Source of the DNA: Rhodococcus sp. B7740
Lineage (GTDB): Bacteria > Actinomycetota > Actinomycetes > Mycobacteriales > Mycobacteriaceae
Assembly: GCF_000954115.1 (NCBI RefSeq)
Contig: NZ_CP010797.1
Span: forward strand, 2,790,001-2,854,000
Reading direction: 5' to 3'
Length of the DNA: 64,000 nt
Shown: positions 48,653 to 58,644 of the stretch, one piece after another
Numbering within the stretch: position 1 is the stretch's first letter
Layout of the letters: every line of letters starts with the position of its first letter
Position numbers and translations under genes: made by a program
Notes under the pieces: generated by a model
Told to the model about the DNA's origin: nothing
The model's database searches: none
What the model saw: the letters and a program-made list of their open reading frames with translations, nothing else

Positions 48653-50833
48653 CTACAGGATGTACAACATTTCCTGGTACGTCGGCAGCGGCCAGAGATC
48701 GTCGGCCACCATTGCCTCGAGAGTGTCCGCGGCAGATCGAACGGCGGCCATTGCCGGCAGCAGTTCGTCCTTCGCGTGTGTCGCCTCGGCGAGTGCCTCG
48801 CCGCCGGGATCGGCTTCGAGGGCGGTCTTCAACGTCGTCAACGCTGCGCGCAGCTCCGACAGTGGAGCCGACACTGCTTGCAGCGCAGTCATGTCCACAT
48901 CGTCGACACCGGCACCCTTGAGCGCGCTGACATTCTGCGCCAACTCGGTCTGATATCGCACCGCTGCGGGCAGGATGGAGGTCTGGCCCATCTCGAGGGT
49001 CAGACGAGCCTCGACGAACACCGTCAACGCGTACTGTTCGAGTCCCACCTCGTAGCGCGAGTGCATCTCACGGTGGTTGAAGACCTTGTACTTCTCGAAC
49101 AGCTCCATGGCCGAATCCGAGATCAGCTCCGGCAACGCGTCGAGCGTCGTACGCAGGTTCGGTAGACCGCGTGCCTCGGCCTCGATCTGCCAGTTGTCGG
49201 AGTAGCCGTCGCCGTTGAACACCACGGCGCCGTGTTCGGTGATGATCTCCGTCAACAGGTTCTGCACCGCGGTGTCGAAATCGGTGCCGTCGGCGACGGC
49301 CGTCTCGAGGTTGGTCGCCATGTAGTCGAGAGCCTCGGCCATGATCGTGTTGATCGTGACCATGGGGCCGTTGACGGTCTGCATCGAACCGGGTGCACGG
49401 AACTCGAACCTGTTGCCGGTGAAGGCGAACGGGCTGGTTCGGTTGCGGTCACCGGGATCGGTCGGCAGCACGGGCAGGGTGTCGGCACCGATCATCATGG
49501 TGCCCTTGCCCTTCGACGAGGTGGCCGCGCCCTTGGCGATCTGATCGAACACGTCGGCGAGCTGATCGCCGAGGAAGATCGAGATGATCGCGGGCGGAGC
49601 CTCGTTCGCGCCGAGGCGGTGGTCGTTGGTCGCCGACGCCACCGACGCGCGCAGCAGACCGCCGTACTTGTGTACCGCGCGGATGACGGCGGCACAGAAG
49701 ACCAAGAACTGCGCGTTGTCGTGTGGGTTGTCGCCGGGAACCAGCAGCGATCCGAGGTCGGAGTTTCCGAGCGAGAAGTTGACGTGCTTGCCGGAGCCGT
49801 TGACGCCCTCGAAGGGCTTCTCGTGGAACAGGCACTCCATGCCGTGCTTCTTGGCGATGGTCTTGAACGTCGTCATCAGCAGTTGCTGGTGATCGGCCGC
49901 GATGTTTCCGCGCTCGAACATCGGGGCGATCTCGAACTGTCCGGGTGCGACCTCGTTGTGCCTGGTCTTGGCCGGGATGCCGAGCTTGAACAGCTCGCGT
50001 TCGGTGTCCATCATGAAGCCGAGCACCCGCTCGGGGATGGCACCGAAGTAGTGATCGTCGAACTCCTGGCCCTTGGGCGGCTTCGAGCCGAACAGGGTGC
50101 GGCCTGCATTGAGCAGGTCCGGCCGGGCGAGGAAGAAGTGCCGGTCGACGAGGAAGTACTCCTGCTCGGGGCCGCAGAACGAGACGATGTTCTCGACGTT
50201 CTCGTGGCCGAAGAGCTTCAGGATGCGCTCGGCATGACCGCCCATCGCCTGCTGGCTGCGCAGCAGCGGCGTTTTGTGGTCGAGGGCTTCACCGGTCATC
50301 GAGACGAACACCGTCGGGATACAGAGAGTGTTGCCGTTCGGATTCTCGAGCACGTATGCCGGGCTGGTGACGTCCCAGCCGGTGTATCCGCGCGCCTCGA
50401 ACGTGTTGCGCAGGCCGCCGTTGGGGAAGCTCGATGCGTCGGGCTCGCCCTGGATCAGGGTCTTGCCCGCGAATTCCGCAAGTGCGCTGCCGTCACCGAC
50501 CGGATCGAAGAAGCTGTCGTGCTTCTCGGCCGTCAACCCGGTGAGCGGGTAGAAGACGTGCGCGTAGTGCGTCGCGCCTTTCTCGAGTGCCCAGTCCTTC
50601 ATCGCCGACGCGACAGCGTCGGCCACCATGGGGTCGAGCTTCTTGCCTTTGTCGATCGTTGCCATCACCGATTTGAAGACCGATTTGGGCAGACGCTTCT
50701 GCATGACGACCTTGCTGAAGACGTTCTCACCGAAGATCTCGCCCGGCTTCTCGTCTCCGACGAAGCTGACCGCAGGCGGTACATACGCCTCGACGTCTTT
50801 GATCGCCTGCAGGCGGACGGTATTTCCACTCAT
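48653..50833 (-). CDS. glnN: Glutamine synthetase, type III
   Basis: The 726-residue enzyme is of the GSIII class, much longer than GSI or GSII. Characteristic are the N-terminal [25 protein letters not shown] region, [15 protein letters not shown] and the [12 protein letters not shown] segment of the active site, [20 protein letters not shown], and [25 protein letters not shown] [17 protein letters not shown]. It makes glutamine from glutamate, ammonia and ATP. ATG at 50833 (MSGNTVRLQ) follows GGGGTAGCC; the frame continues upstream without similarity. Genomes with GSI rarely also have GSIII, so it is an accessory enzyme here. Confidence 0.93.
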   Translation of the reverse strand: MSGNTVRLQAIKDVEAYVPPAVSFVGDEKPGEIFGENVFSKVVMQKRLPKSVFKSVMATIDKGKKLDPMVADAVASAMKDWALEKGATHYAHVFYPLTGLTAEKHDSFFDPVGDGSALAEFAGKTLIQGEPDASSFPNGGLRNTFEARGYTGWDVTSPAYVLENPNGNTLCIPTVFVSMTGEALDHKTPLLRSQQAMGGHAERILKLFGHENVENIVSFCGPEQEYFLVDRHFFLARPDLLNAGRTLFGSKPPKGQEFDDHYFGAIPERVLGFMMDTERELFKLGIPAKTRHNEVAPGQFEIAPMFERGNIAADHQQLLMTTFKTIAKKHGMECLFHEKPFEGVNGSGKHVNFSLGNSDLGSLLVPGDNPHDNAQFLVFCAAVIRAVHKYGGLLRASVASATNDHRLGANEAPPAIISIFLGDQLADVFDQIAKGAATSSKGKGTMMIGADTLPVLPTDPGDRNRTSPFAFTGNRFEFRAPGSMQTVNGPMVTINTIMAEALDYMATNLETAVADGTDFDTAVQNLLTEIITEHGAVVFNGDGYSDNWQIEAEARGLPNLRTTLDALPELISDSAMELFEKYKVFNHREMHSRYEVGLEQYALTVFVEARLTLEMGQTSILPAAVRYQTELAQNVSALKGAGVDDVDMTALQAVSAPLSELRAALTTLKTALEADPGGEALAEATHAKDELLPAMAAVRSAADTLEAMVADDLWPLPTYQEMLYIL

Positions 50834-51024
50834 GGCTACCCCTTGACAAGGTGCTGCTCCGCACCTGGATTGTGCGGAGTCCGACCCGGCGACTGTACGA
50901 ACGATTGGTGGCGGTCGTGTTTCGTCGCTGTGTCCACTGCGAGGCAAAAACGGCGATCGGAGTTTCTTTCCCCGCAGCCGGGGGTAAGTCCGTAGCCAGC
51001 ACAAACAACTGAAAGGCGTGTTCC

Positions 51025-51492
51025 ATGACCGACGAGTTGACCGTTCGGCGCGTGATCGACGCTCCCCCCGCCTCCGTGTTCACCGCGCTTGTCAACCCCG
51101 AGGTCCAGGCCGCGGTCGACGGCTCGGAAATGCTGCGTGGGGCGATCGACCCGATGCCGCTGGGGGCCGTGGGCGACACCTTCGCGATGGACATGTATCA
51201 GCCGGAGCTCGGCGAGTACGTCATGGAGAACACCGTGTTCGTGTTCGAGCAGGACCGGCGCATCGGATGGATTCCTCGTCGTCGAGGCATGGAGCCTCGC
51301 GGTACGCGGTGGTCCTGGGAGCTCGACGCGGTCTCCGAGGATCGCACTGCCCTGACTCAGGTCTACGACTGGTCACGCGTCACCGACCAGGAGTTCAGGA
51401 AGATGGCCGGCTTCCCCCGGGTGACCGAGGATCAGATCGTCGACACCATGCGCCGTCTCGCCGACCATCTCGGCGTCCGCCTCGAAGACTGA
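51025..51492 (+). CDS. SRPBCC-superfamily protein (AHSA1-like)
   Basis: The 155-residue protein starts [38 protein letters not shown], the usual beginning of a START/Bet v1-like fold with a hydrophobic ligand cavity, and ends with a long helix ([16 protein letters not shown]). No catalytic residues identify a reaction. It is followed after 28 bp by a second SRPBCC gene with which it is probably co-transcribed. The 191-bp gap to glnN contains no feature I can support apart from the opposing promoters. Confidence 0.82.
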   Translation: MTDELTVRRVIDAPPASVFTALVNPEVQAAVDGSEMLRGAIDPMPLGAVGDTFAMDMYQPELGEYVMENTVFVFEQDRRIGWIPRRRGMEPRGTRWSWELDAVSEDRTALTQVYDWSRVTDQEFRKMAGFPRVTEDQIVDTMRRLADHLGVRLED

Positions 51493-51520
51493 TCCACACG
51501 AAGAAGAAAGAGAGAGCGTC

Positions 51521-51961
51521 ATGGTCGACGTCACCAGAACATTCACCGCCGCAGTGCAGATCGAGAAGGCAGCGGCATTTCTCCGGGACTTCTCCAATGC
51601 GGCAGCGTGGGATCCCGGGACTCAGAGTTGCACACAGATTTCCGACGGTCCGGTTGCCGTCGGCACGCAGTGGCACAACGTTTCGAAGTTGTTCGGTATC
51701 ACCACCGAACTGACCTACACGTTGGTCACCGACGAGCCCGATCACGTCGTGTTCGAAGGTGAGAACAAGACGGCCACGAGCGTCGACGACATCACGTTGA
51801 CCGCCGAAGGACCGAGCTCGACCCGAGTCGACTACCACGCGAAAATCGAATTCAACGGTGCCGCCAAGGTGGCCGGCCCGTTTCTGAAGGCAGGGTTCGA
51901 GGCGAAGGTCGCGCCGGATACGGTGGAGAAGATGACCGAGGCACTCGAGCGACTGGGCTGA
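51521..51961 (+). CDS. SRPBCC-superfamily protein (CoxG/polyketide cyclase-like)
   Basis: The 146-residue protein reads MVDVTRTFTAAVQIEKAAAFLRDFSNAAAWDPGTQSCTQI, then VDYHAKIEFNGAAKVAGPFLKAGFEAKVAPDTVEKMTEAL, which is the polyketide-cyclase/dehydrase-type SRPBCC pattern. It is likely to bind a hydrophobic small molecule. It stands 5 bp from the stop of the convergent methyltransferase gene. Confidence 0.82.
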   Translation: MVDVTRTFTAAVQIEKAAAFLRDFSNAAAWDPGTQSCTQISDGPVAVGTQWHNVSKLFGITTELTYTLVTDEPDHVVFEGENKTATSVDDITLTAEGPSSTRVDYHAKIEFNGAAKVAGPFLKAGFEAKVAPDTVEKMTEALERLG

Positions 51962-51966
51962 GAGCC

Positions 51967-52788
51967 TTACTTTCGCGCGACGACGGTGAAGTTGTCCGCC
52001 GACCTCGTAGGAGCGTCGGGGGCCACGATCGAACCGTCGTCGGCGAAGATCTCGGAGATGGTGAATCCGGCGTCGGTCACCAGTCGTCGCACATCCGTCA
52101 CCGTGGTGAAGTGCATGAACGGAGCGAAATCGTGCGCAGCGAGCGGAGCGACGGCCCACGTTCCGCGATCGACGACTCGACTGCGCGCAGACCACCAATT
52201 GGCAACGCTACGAACGACTCCGGCGGGATCGAGCAGTCGCCTGCCGACGGCGGTCACGATGCGCTCGAGTGAGAACGTGAATTTCTGGGTCGGCCTGCTC
52301 AGCTGAAACGGCTTCTCCCCGAACGACGGTCCGTTGCGGTTGAGAGTGGAGAAGACCAGAGTTCCGGACTCGCCGAGGACTCGGTGGAATTCTGCCAGTA
52401 CCCGACGGCGTTCGTCGTGTGTCACGGTGTCGATTCCGTTGTTGCTGAACACAACCAAGCCGAACTCCCCGTCGGCGAAGTCCGCGAGATCACGTGCGTC
52501 GGCCACGTGCGCCGGTAGGTCGGGAAAGTTCCGTCGAAAGCTCGCGATCATGTTCGGTGCGTAGTCGATCGCGACGTAGTTGTCGCTGAGCAGTCGCAGC
52601 AGCGCCGTGGTTCGGCCGCTGCCGACGCCCACATCCAGTACCGGTTTTCCGCGAGCAACCCCGGCTGCTGCGACCAGCGCCGCCGCCTCCCCACGGTCGA
52701 GAAACCCATCGGTGGGACCCGCGTACTCCACGTATGCAGCGGCTACCCGCGCGCTGTCGAACACGTCTCGATTGTGGTCTATGGACAT
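51967..52788 (-). CDS. Class I SAM-dependent methyltransferase
   Basis: The 273-residue protein has SAM-binding motif I VLDVGVGSGRTTALLRLL (about residues 50-67), motif II IDYAPNMIASF, and motif III-like FGLVVFSNNGIDTV. The rest is typical of methyltransf_11/25 domains. The methyl acceptor is unknown. The gene is divergent from the MHS transporter with a 224-bp gap containing a perfect 14-bp palindrome. Confidence 0.87.
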   Translation of the reverse strand: MSIDHNRDVFDSARVAAAYVEYAGPTDGFLDRGEAAALVAAAGVARGKPVLDVGVGSGRTTALLRLLSDNYVAIDYAPNMIASFRRNFPDLPAHVADARDLADFADGEFGLVVFSNNGIDTVTHDERRRVLAEFHRVLGESGTLVFSTLNRNGPSFGEKPFQLSRPTQKFTFSLERIVTAVGRRLLDPAGVVRSVANWWSARSRVVDRGTWAVAPLAAHDFAPFMHFTTVTDVRRLVTDAGFTISEIFADDGSIVAPDAPTRSADNFTVVARK

Positions 52789-52939
52789 ACGAACACCTCC
52801 GCTTCACCGACCGCAGAAACGGGCTCTCCGCCCCCGTGACGAAACGGTACCGGCGAACCCTGAGGTGCGCCTGAGTCGAACCCTCGGCGGACGTGCGCAC
52901 TTTCCGCCACCCACACCCCCATCCGGGGGTATTCGTGGG

Positions 52940-52953
52940 GTGACCCGGGTCAC
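52940..52953. promoter_or_regulatory. Perfect palindrome GTGACCCGGGTCAC upstream of the MHS transporter
   Basis: This 14-bp palindrome lies 60 bases before the MHS transporter start and 152 bases before the methyltransferase start in the 224-bp gap. It has the size and symmetry of a regulator dimer site. No regulator gene is adjacent, so the protein is unknown. The transporter ribosome-binding site GGAGG is at 53004-53008. Confidence 0.5.
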
Positions 52954-53012
52954 TACCGTTCGTCGCACTCGGTATTGCACATTTACCCGATACCCGACAA
53001 AACGGAGGAACA

Positions 53013-54365
53013 ATGACCACTGTCTCACCCGACGACCCGGGTGTGTCCGCGTCGACGCCACCTGCGGTGCAGACCAAGACCAGTGTCCGCCGGGTCGCTG
53101 TCGCCAGTGGCATCGGCACGACGATCGAGTTCTACGACTTCTTCATCTACGGCACCGCAGCAGCGCTGGTCTTCCCGACGATCTTCTTCCCGGCCCTCGG
53201 CTCCACCGCAGGCACGGTGGCCTCGTTCGCGACGTTCGCCGTCGCGTTCATCGCCAGGCCCGTCGGCGCAGTGCTGTTCGGACACTTCGGTGACCGCATC
53301 GGCCGCAAGAAGACCCTGATCTCGACACTGCTGCTGATGGGTGTGTCCACGTTCGCGATCGGTCTGCTCCCCGGCGCCGAGACCATCGGCGTGGCCGCGC
53401 CGATCATCCTGGTACTGCTCAGGTTCGGACAAGGGTTCGCGGTCGGCGGCGAATGGGCCGGCGCGACCCTGCTCACGGCCGAATACGCACCGCCCGGCAA
53501 ACGCGGGTTCTACGCGATGTTCCCCCAGCTGGGACCGTCGGCCGCCTTCATCTTCTCCAGCGCGACATTCCTCGCCACCGGTCTCCTGCTCGGCGATACC
53601 AACGAGACGTTCCTCAATTACGGTTGGCGAATCCCGTTCCTGCTCAGCGCCGTTCTGGTACTCATCGGCCTGTACATGCGGTTGGCCATCGAGGAGACCC
53701 CCGTCTTTCGCGCCAACAAGCTCGTCGAGGAGCAGGCACCGGCGAGCGCGGCTCCGACGAAACTGCCGATCTTCGACGCCTGGCGCATCCAGAAGCGTGA
53801 AATCATCACTGCTGCAGGTGCATTGGCATCACTGTTCGCCTTCTTCTACATGGGAACCGCGTACCTGACGAGCTACGGCACCAAGACACTCGGATTCGAG
53901 CGCCCGTTCGTGTTGATCACCGGAATCGGAGCCGCGGTGATCTTCGGAATCGCGATCGCGGTCTCTGCCACCTACTCCGATCGGGTGGGACGTCGGCGGG
54001 TGATCATGGGAGCGTGCATCATCGCGATACCCTGGTCGATCGCACTGTTCCCCGTTCTCGACACCGGGTCACCGGCAGCGTTCGTGATCGGCATGTGCGT
54101 CACGCTGGCCATCTTCGGAGTGGCCTACGGACCGACCGGAGCCCTGCTCCCCGAGCTGTTCCAGACTCGATTCCGTTACACCGGAGCAGGTTTGGGCTAC
54201 AACCTCGCCGGAGTTCTCGGCGGAGCGATTCCGCCGATGCTCGCTGCACCGCTCACGGCCGCATTCGGCAGCATCTCCATCGGCGTCATGCTGGCCCTGT
54301 TGTCGGTACTGAGTCTGGTGTGCACCAAGAGGCTGATCGAGACCAAGGACGTCGACATGACCTGA
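53013..54365 (+). CDS. MFS transporter, metabolite:H+ symporter (MHS/ProP-type) family
   Basis: The 450-residue protein has twelve helices. VASGIGTTIEFYDFFIYGTAAALVF and the motif A copy GHFGDRIGRKKTLI are typical of the MHS group, followed by LLRFGQGFAVGGEWAGATLLTAEYAPPGKRGFY. The group imports compounds such as citrate, shikimate, alpha-ketoglutarate, proline/betaine or aromatic acids. The substrate cannot be read from sequence. It is a single gene bounded by a strong terminator. Confidence 0.9.
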   Translation: MTTVSPDDPGVSASTPPAVQTKTSVRRVAVASGIGTTIEFYDFFIYGTAAALVFPTIFFPALGSTAGTVASFATFAVAFIARPVGAVLFGHFGDRIGRKKTLISTLLLMGVSTFAIGLLPGAETIGVAAPIILVLLRFGQGFAVGGEWAGATLLTAEYAPPGKRGFYAMFPQLGPSAAFIFSSATFLATGLLLGDTNETFLNYGWRIPFLLSAVLVLIGLYMRLAIEETPVFRANKLVEEQAPASAAPTKLPIFDAWRIQKREIITAAGALASLFAFFYMGTAYLTSYGTKTLGFERPFVLITGIGAAVIFGIAIAVSATYSDRVGRRRVIMGACIIAIPWSIALFPVLDTGSPAAFVIGMCVTLAIFGVAYGPTGALLPELFQTRFRYTGAGLGYNLAGVLGGAIPPMLAAPLTAAFGSISIGVMLALLSVLSLVCTKRLIETKDVDMT

Positions 54366-54380
54366 CCCACCACAACGCAG

Positions 54381-54415
54381 AACCGCGGCCACCCGGAAGT
54401 CGGGTGGCCGCGGTT
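54381..54415. terminator. Strong bidirectional terminator
   Basis: AACCGCGGCCACCCG pairs with CGGGTGGCCGCGGTT (15 bp, perfect) around GAAGT, followed by CTTGTCTG on the plus strand. It lies between the MHS transporter and the convergent desaturase gene. Confidence 0.88.
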
Positions 54416-54440
54416 CTTGTCTGCTCTCTACGGACGAAAC

Positions 54441-55883
54441 TCAGTCGTCGCCGCGGGGCGGTGGCGCAACGTCGACGCCACCGGAGTTGTGCTCGGGCCC
54501 GGCTGCCGGGTGCCCGGCGGGCACGCGCCCACGCGTCTTCGCGGCCTCGCTGTCCTTGGTGGCACCCTCGGCGAACTTACGACGCCAGCTCTCCTCAGGA
54601 CGGTAGGGGCCCGGCTTCGGCCGAGTCTTGCCGCCCGGGAACGCCAGCCGTGCGATGGTCCGCTGGACCATGCCCCACTGCTGAAAGAACGGTCCGGTGT
54701 TGTACGGCAGCTCGTAGCGCTCGCAGATGTCCTTGATCTTCGGCGCGACGTCCGCGTAGCGAGTGCTGGGCATGTCCGGGTACAGGTGGTGTTCCACCTG
54801 GTAGCTGAGGTTGCCGCTCATCAGGTGGAACAGTGGTCCGCCGTCGATGTTGGCGGCACCGACCAGCTGACGGACGTACCAGCCGCCGCGAGTCTCGTTC
54901 TCGACCTCTTCCTGGCTGAAGGTGTAGGCCTGGTCGGGAAAGTGGCCGCAGAAGATGATCGCGTTCGACCAGACGTTACGAATGATGTTGGCGGTGAAGT
55001 TGGCGGCCAACGTGGACAGGAACGTGCTCTCCACTCCACTGAACCGGCTGTCCAGGAAGGACGCCGTCCTGCGGTTCTTTCCGAACCGAGCCGACCCACG
55101 CAGCTTGGACGCCAGACGCGACCTCTTGCTCTCGGGCAACCGGCCACCCGAAGCCAGCTGCGCCAGCGCGAACGCACCGGCGCTGATGATCGGCCAGCCC
55201 ACGTAGTCCTTGACGAACTGCTTACGCGCCTTGACGCCGATGCCCTTGAGGTCCTCGACGAGATCCTTGATCGGCTTCTCGCCACGACGGATGGCCTCGA
55301 TGTCGAGATCGTGCAGGGCGACGCCCCACTCGAAGAACGCCATCAGCAGAACGTTGTAGAACGGCTGGGCCAGGTACGCAGGGTGCCACTTCTGACGTGG
55401 GTCGATACGCATGATCTCGTACCCGAGATCCTTGTCCTTGCCGCGAATGTTCGTGTACGTGTGGTGCACGTAGTTGTGGGAGTGCTTCCACGAACTGGCG
55501 GTGGAGGCGGTGTCCCAGTCCCACACGGACGAATGGATTTCCGGATCGTTCATCCAGTCCCACTGGCCGTGCATGACGTTGTGGCCGATCTCCATGTTCT
55601 CGAGGATCTTCGCGATCCCGAGGCATGTCGTTCCGGCGAGCCAGGCCGGCTTGCTGGTGGAGCCGAGAAGCAGCACACGCCCCGCGACCAGCAACTGACG
55701 CTGGGCGGCGATCACCGACGTGATGTATTTGCGGTCCTTGTCGCCGAGGCTGGCGTAGACCTCGTCGTGGATGGCGTCGAACTCCTTGGCCAGTTCGGCA
55801 ATGGTCTCGTCGCTCAGGTGCGCCAACGGGTTCACCGGTTCGTCACTGGTGCCGGTACGCCTGGTGGTTTCGTCGATCGTCAT
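54441..55883 (-). CDS. desA3: Acyl (stearoyl-CoA-type) delta-9 desaturase, DesA3-like
   Basis: The 480-residue membrane di-iron enzyme has the three histidine clusters GHNVMHGQ (about 100-107), HSHNYVHHTYTN (about 135-146) and VEHHLYPDMP (about 370), consistent with front-end-independent acyl-CoA desaturases such as mycobacterial DesA3. A basic stretch (SKRSRLASKLRGSARFGKNRR, near residue 255) and a long Pro-rich C-terminal tail are lineage-specific. The flavoreductase encoded 23 bp upstream is the expected electron donor, as with Rv3230c-DesA3. Product is presumably a monounsaturated fatty acid for membrane lipids. Confidence 0.92.
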   Translation of the reverse strand: MTIDETTRRTGTSDEPVNPLAHLSDETIAELAKEFDAIHDEVYASLGDKDRKYITSVIAAQRQLLVAGRVLLLGSTSKPAWLAGTTCLGIAKILENMEIGHNVMHGQWDWMNDPEIHSSVWDWDTASTASSWKHSHNYVHHTYTNIRGKDKDLGYEIMRIDPRQKWHPAYLAQPFYNVLLMAFFEWGVALHDLDIEAIRRGEKPIKDLVEDLKGIGVKARKQFVKDYVGWPIISAGAFALAQLASGGRLPESKRSRLASKLRGSARFGKNRRTASFLDSRFSGVESTFLSTLAANFTANIIRNVWSNAIIFCGHFPDQAYTFSQEEVENETRGGWYVRQLVGAANIDGGPLFHLMSGNLSYQVEHHLYPDMPSTRYADVAPKIKDICERYELPYNTGPFFQQWGMVQRTIARLAFPGGKTRPKPGPYRPEESWRRKFAEGATKDSEAAKTRGRVPAGHPAAGPEHNSGGVDVAPPPRGDD

Positions 55884-55906
55884 GAATTCCCCTGTTCGAT
55901 GGTTGA

Positions 55907-57004
55907 TCAGAGTTCGATTTCGATGTCGCCCTCGGCGGTGTTGACACAGATCCGAACCGCTTGCCCCGTAGGTTCGGAGATATCCCCGTTACGTAGGTCA
56001 CGTAAACGCCCCTTTTTGAGGGTACCTACACAGGTGTGGCAGATGCCGATGCGGCAGCCGTAGGTCAGATCCAACCCGGCTTCTTCACCTGCGGCGAGAA
56101 TGGTTGTGCCGCCGTCGCATTCGACGTCCTTCTTGCTGTTGAGGAAGCGCACGGTGCCGCCCTCACCTGCATCGTCTCCGCCGCCGATGACCGGTTGGAA
56201 GCTCTCGTGATGGAATCTGTCGTAGTCGCCCTGGTCTTTCCAGTACGAGCGCAGATCGTCCAGATGTTCACCCGGGCCGGAGCAGAATGCTTCACGCTCA
56301 CGCCAATCGGGAACCAGCTCGTCCAGTTCGGAGGCCTTCATCCGCCCCTCGTCGCTGGTGATCCGCAACTTCACCGTGAGCCCGGCGTGCTTGGCCTCGA
56401 GCTCGTCGAGCGTGTCCGCGAACATCAACTGCTCGCGGTTGTGCACCGAGTGCACCACGACTGCATCGGTCACCTGATCGTGGTGGTCGAGGGCGCGCAA
56501 CATGCTGATGATGGGCGTGATCCCGCTGCCCGCGCTGATGAAGACCATTTTTTCCGGAATCGGGCTCGGCAGAGTGAACTCACCCTCGACTTCGCTGAGC
56601 CGGACGATATCGCCCGTTCTGATGGTGCCCACCAGGTACGGCGAGACAGTGCCCGAGGGCACCAGCTTGGGGCTGACACTGACCAGGCCGTCCACCGGAT
56701 CCGGATCGGAGGTGATCGAATACGCCCGCCAGTGGTACCGACCGTCGATGAGCACTCCGAGTCGGACGTACTGCCCGGGCGTGTGGCCCTGCCACTCGAA
56801 ACCTGGACGGATGTACACCGAGACGGCCTCCGACCCCTCCGGAACCACCCGCTCGACCTTCCCTCGAAGTTCGCGAGTGGTCCACAGCGGGTTGATCATC
56901 GACAGGTAGTCGTCGGGCCGGAGCGGATTGAACAACGATCGGACTGCGCGCAGCATCGTCCGTCTCACAAAAGAAACCTGGGGCTTGGCCCCCCGTTCAG
57001 CCAT
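55907..57004 (-). CDS. 2Fe-2S ferredoxin-linked flavoreductase (Rv3230c-like)
   Basis: The 365-residue protein has an FAD-binding domain (WRAYSITSDPDP, with RxYS), an NAD(P)H domain (FISAGSGITPIISMLRAL) and a C-terminal plant-type [2Fe-2S] domain with CRIGICHTC and a later cysteine in VRICVN. It passes electrons from NADPH to the desaturase encoded directly downstream. ATG at 57004 (MAERGAK) is used; a TTG two codons earlier is less likely. Confidence 0.93.
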   Translation of the reverse strand: MAERGAKPQVSFVRRTMLRAVRSLFNPLRPDDYLSMINPLWTTRELRGKVERVVPEGSEAVSVYIRPGFEWQGHTPGQYVRLGVLIDGRYHWRAYSITSDPDPVDGLVSVSPKLVPSGTVSPYLVGTIRTGDIVRLSEVEGEFTLPSPIPEKMVFISAGSGITPIISMLRALDHHDQVTDAVVVHSVHNREQLMFADTLDELEAKHAGLTVKLRITSDEGRMKASELDELVPDWREREAFCSGPGEHLDDLRSYWKDQGDYDRFHHESFQPVIGGGDDAGEGGTVRFLNSKKDVECDGGTTILAAGEEAGLDLTYGCRIGICHTCVGTLKKGRLRDLRNGDISEPTGQAVRICVNTAEGDIEIEL

Positions 57005-57103
57005 ACTCAACGGTAACCCTGTGCGCCGCGCTGCACATCCGAATCGCTCAGACTCGAATGAGACTGCTACACAAGGTGAACAGAACCGCGCGATACCGGC
57101 CGG

Positions 57104-58600
57104 TCAGCGCACTCGCGAGACGCGGTCGCCCAGGGCCGCACTCACTTTTCCGTACCAGCCGAGCGGACGCGCAGACCCGCGTGTCGGCACGTCGGCCAGC
57201 AGCGCTTCGGCGGTTTCCTCGGCGTCGATCTTGTTGTCGCCGATGCCACCGGTGGCACCTCTCTTGGCCCAACCGACGACGTAACAGCCTGGAACCGGAG
57301 TGCCGTCGGCGGCGGTGATACGACCACCCTCGTTGCGAATGGTGCCGGTGATGTCGTCGAACGGAATGCCCGGTGACGGAGTTCCGCGGTATCCGATCGC
57401 GAGCAGCACCAGCTCCGACGAGAGAGTGACCGCGTGTTCACCCACCCCCACCTCGATGGACCCCACCGAGCCGCTTCCGTGCAGAGCAGCCGGTGCCCGG
57501 CCGAACGCGAACACGATGCGCCGGCCCTGCACCGAGGATCCCAGTTCGACTCGCGTTGCCCCGGCAAGAGCCGATGCGGGAGCGGACAACGGCAGCCGAT
57601 CGATCGCGTCGACGATTCCGTCCGGACCTGCCACCACGACGTCGACGCCTGCCCGATCGACCAGAGCCTTGCACTCGGAACGAGTGAACGCCGCGAACTC
57701 GGGCCCACGACGGGCGAGTACGACGACCTCGTTCACTCGATGGCGACGCAGCTCGGCCAGCGCGTGCGGGGCGATCTCGGTTCCGTCGAGCCCGTCCGGG
57801 TCGGCGGTGAGGATACGAGCAGCGTCGAGCGCGACGTTGCCGTTTCCGATGATGGTGACGCGGTCGACGCCGGCGAGATCGATCGCGTCGGCGGGAACGT
57901 CGGGGTGGCCGGTGTACCAGCCCACCAGGGTGCGCGCGCTGACGGATCCGTCGAGGTCGATACCGGGAATCTCGAGGGCCCGGTCCTTGTCGGCACCGAC
58001 GGCGTAGACCACCGAATCGAACTTGCGGGCCAGTTCGACGTGGTCGACGTCCTTACCGACCTCGACGCCCAGCTTCATCGTCACCCGAGGATGAGCGAAG
58101 ATCCCACGGAAGTGCTCGCTGATGCGTCGGGTACCCAGGTGATCGGGAGCGACGCCGTAGCGGGCGAGACCGCCCGCGACAGGCAGCCGGTCGTAGAAGG
58201 TGACGCTGGTGCCGGGCACCCTCAGCAACGCCTGAGCGGTGTAGCAGGCCGCAGGCCCGGTTCCGACGATGGCGATGTCGATCGGCGGGAGGTCGTTGAC
58301 CGTCGCCACCGGGAATCGGGGCGCGCCCCACTCGGCCACGGCGGGCTTGTCCTTGTAGTAGTCGGCGTTGATGTCGGCATAGATCTGCTGATCCGGCGTC
58401 AGTCTCGAGACGCGCGTGATCGCGTCCACCGGACACGCGTCGGCGCAGGCTCCGCAGTCGATGCACGAGCGCGGATCGATGTAGAGCAGTTCCGTCTTAC
58501 CGAAGTCCGGCTCGTCGGGTGTCGGGTGAATGCAATTGACCGGACACACCGACAGGCAGGATGCGTCGTTGCAACAGTTCTGCGTGATCGCGAACGGCAT
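57104..58600 (-). CDS. Ferredoxin-ferredoxin:NADP+ reductase fusion (FprB-like)
   Basis: The 498-residue protein starts with a 2x[4Fe-4S]/[3Fe-4S][4Fe-4S] ferredoxin domain (CCNDASCLSVCPVNC and CIDCGACADACPVDAI, residues about 9-60), then an adrenodoxin-reductase-type FNR with FAD motif VGTGPAACYTAQALL (about 110), the VAGGLARYGVAPDH segment, NADPH motif IGNGNVALDAARIL, and GATGGIGDNKIDAEET near the C terminus. Such fusions, like mycobacterial FprB, supply low-potential electrons. It lies 44 bp after the AurF-like gene and may serve it. Confidence 0.92.
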   Translation of the reverse strand: MPFAITQNCCNDASCLSVCPVNCIHPTPDEPDFGKTELLYIDPRSCIDCGACADACPVDAITRVSRLTPDQQIYADINADYYKDKPAVAEWGAPRFPVATVNDLPPIDIAIVGTGPAACYTAQALLRVPGTSVTFYDRLPVAGGLARYGVAPDHLGTRRISEHFRGIFAHPRVTMKLGVEVGKDVDHVELARKFDSVVYAVGADKDRALEIPGIDLDGSVSARTLVGWYTGHPDVPADAIDLAGVDRVTIIGNGNVALDAARILTADPDGLDGTEIAPHALAELRRHRVNEVVVLARRGPEFAAFTRSECKALVDRAGVDVVVAGPDGIVDAIDRLPLSAPASALAGATRVELGSSVQGRRIVFAFGRAPAALHGSGSVGSIEVGVGEHAVTLSSELVLLAIGYRGTPSPGIPFDDITGTIRNEGGRITAADGTPVPGCYVVGWAKRGATGGIGDNKIDAEETAEALLADVPTRGSARPLGWYGKVSAALGDRVSRVR

Positions 58601-58644
58601 GGGTTATCGGATGTCCTTCACGGCCTCGAGCGGGAGCGGTGCGA

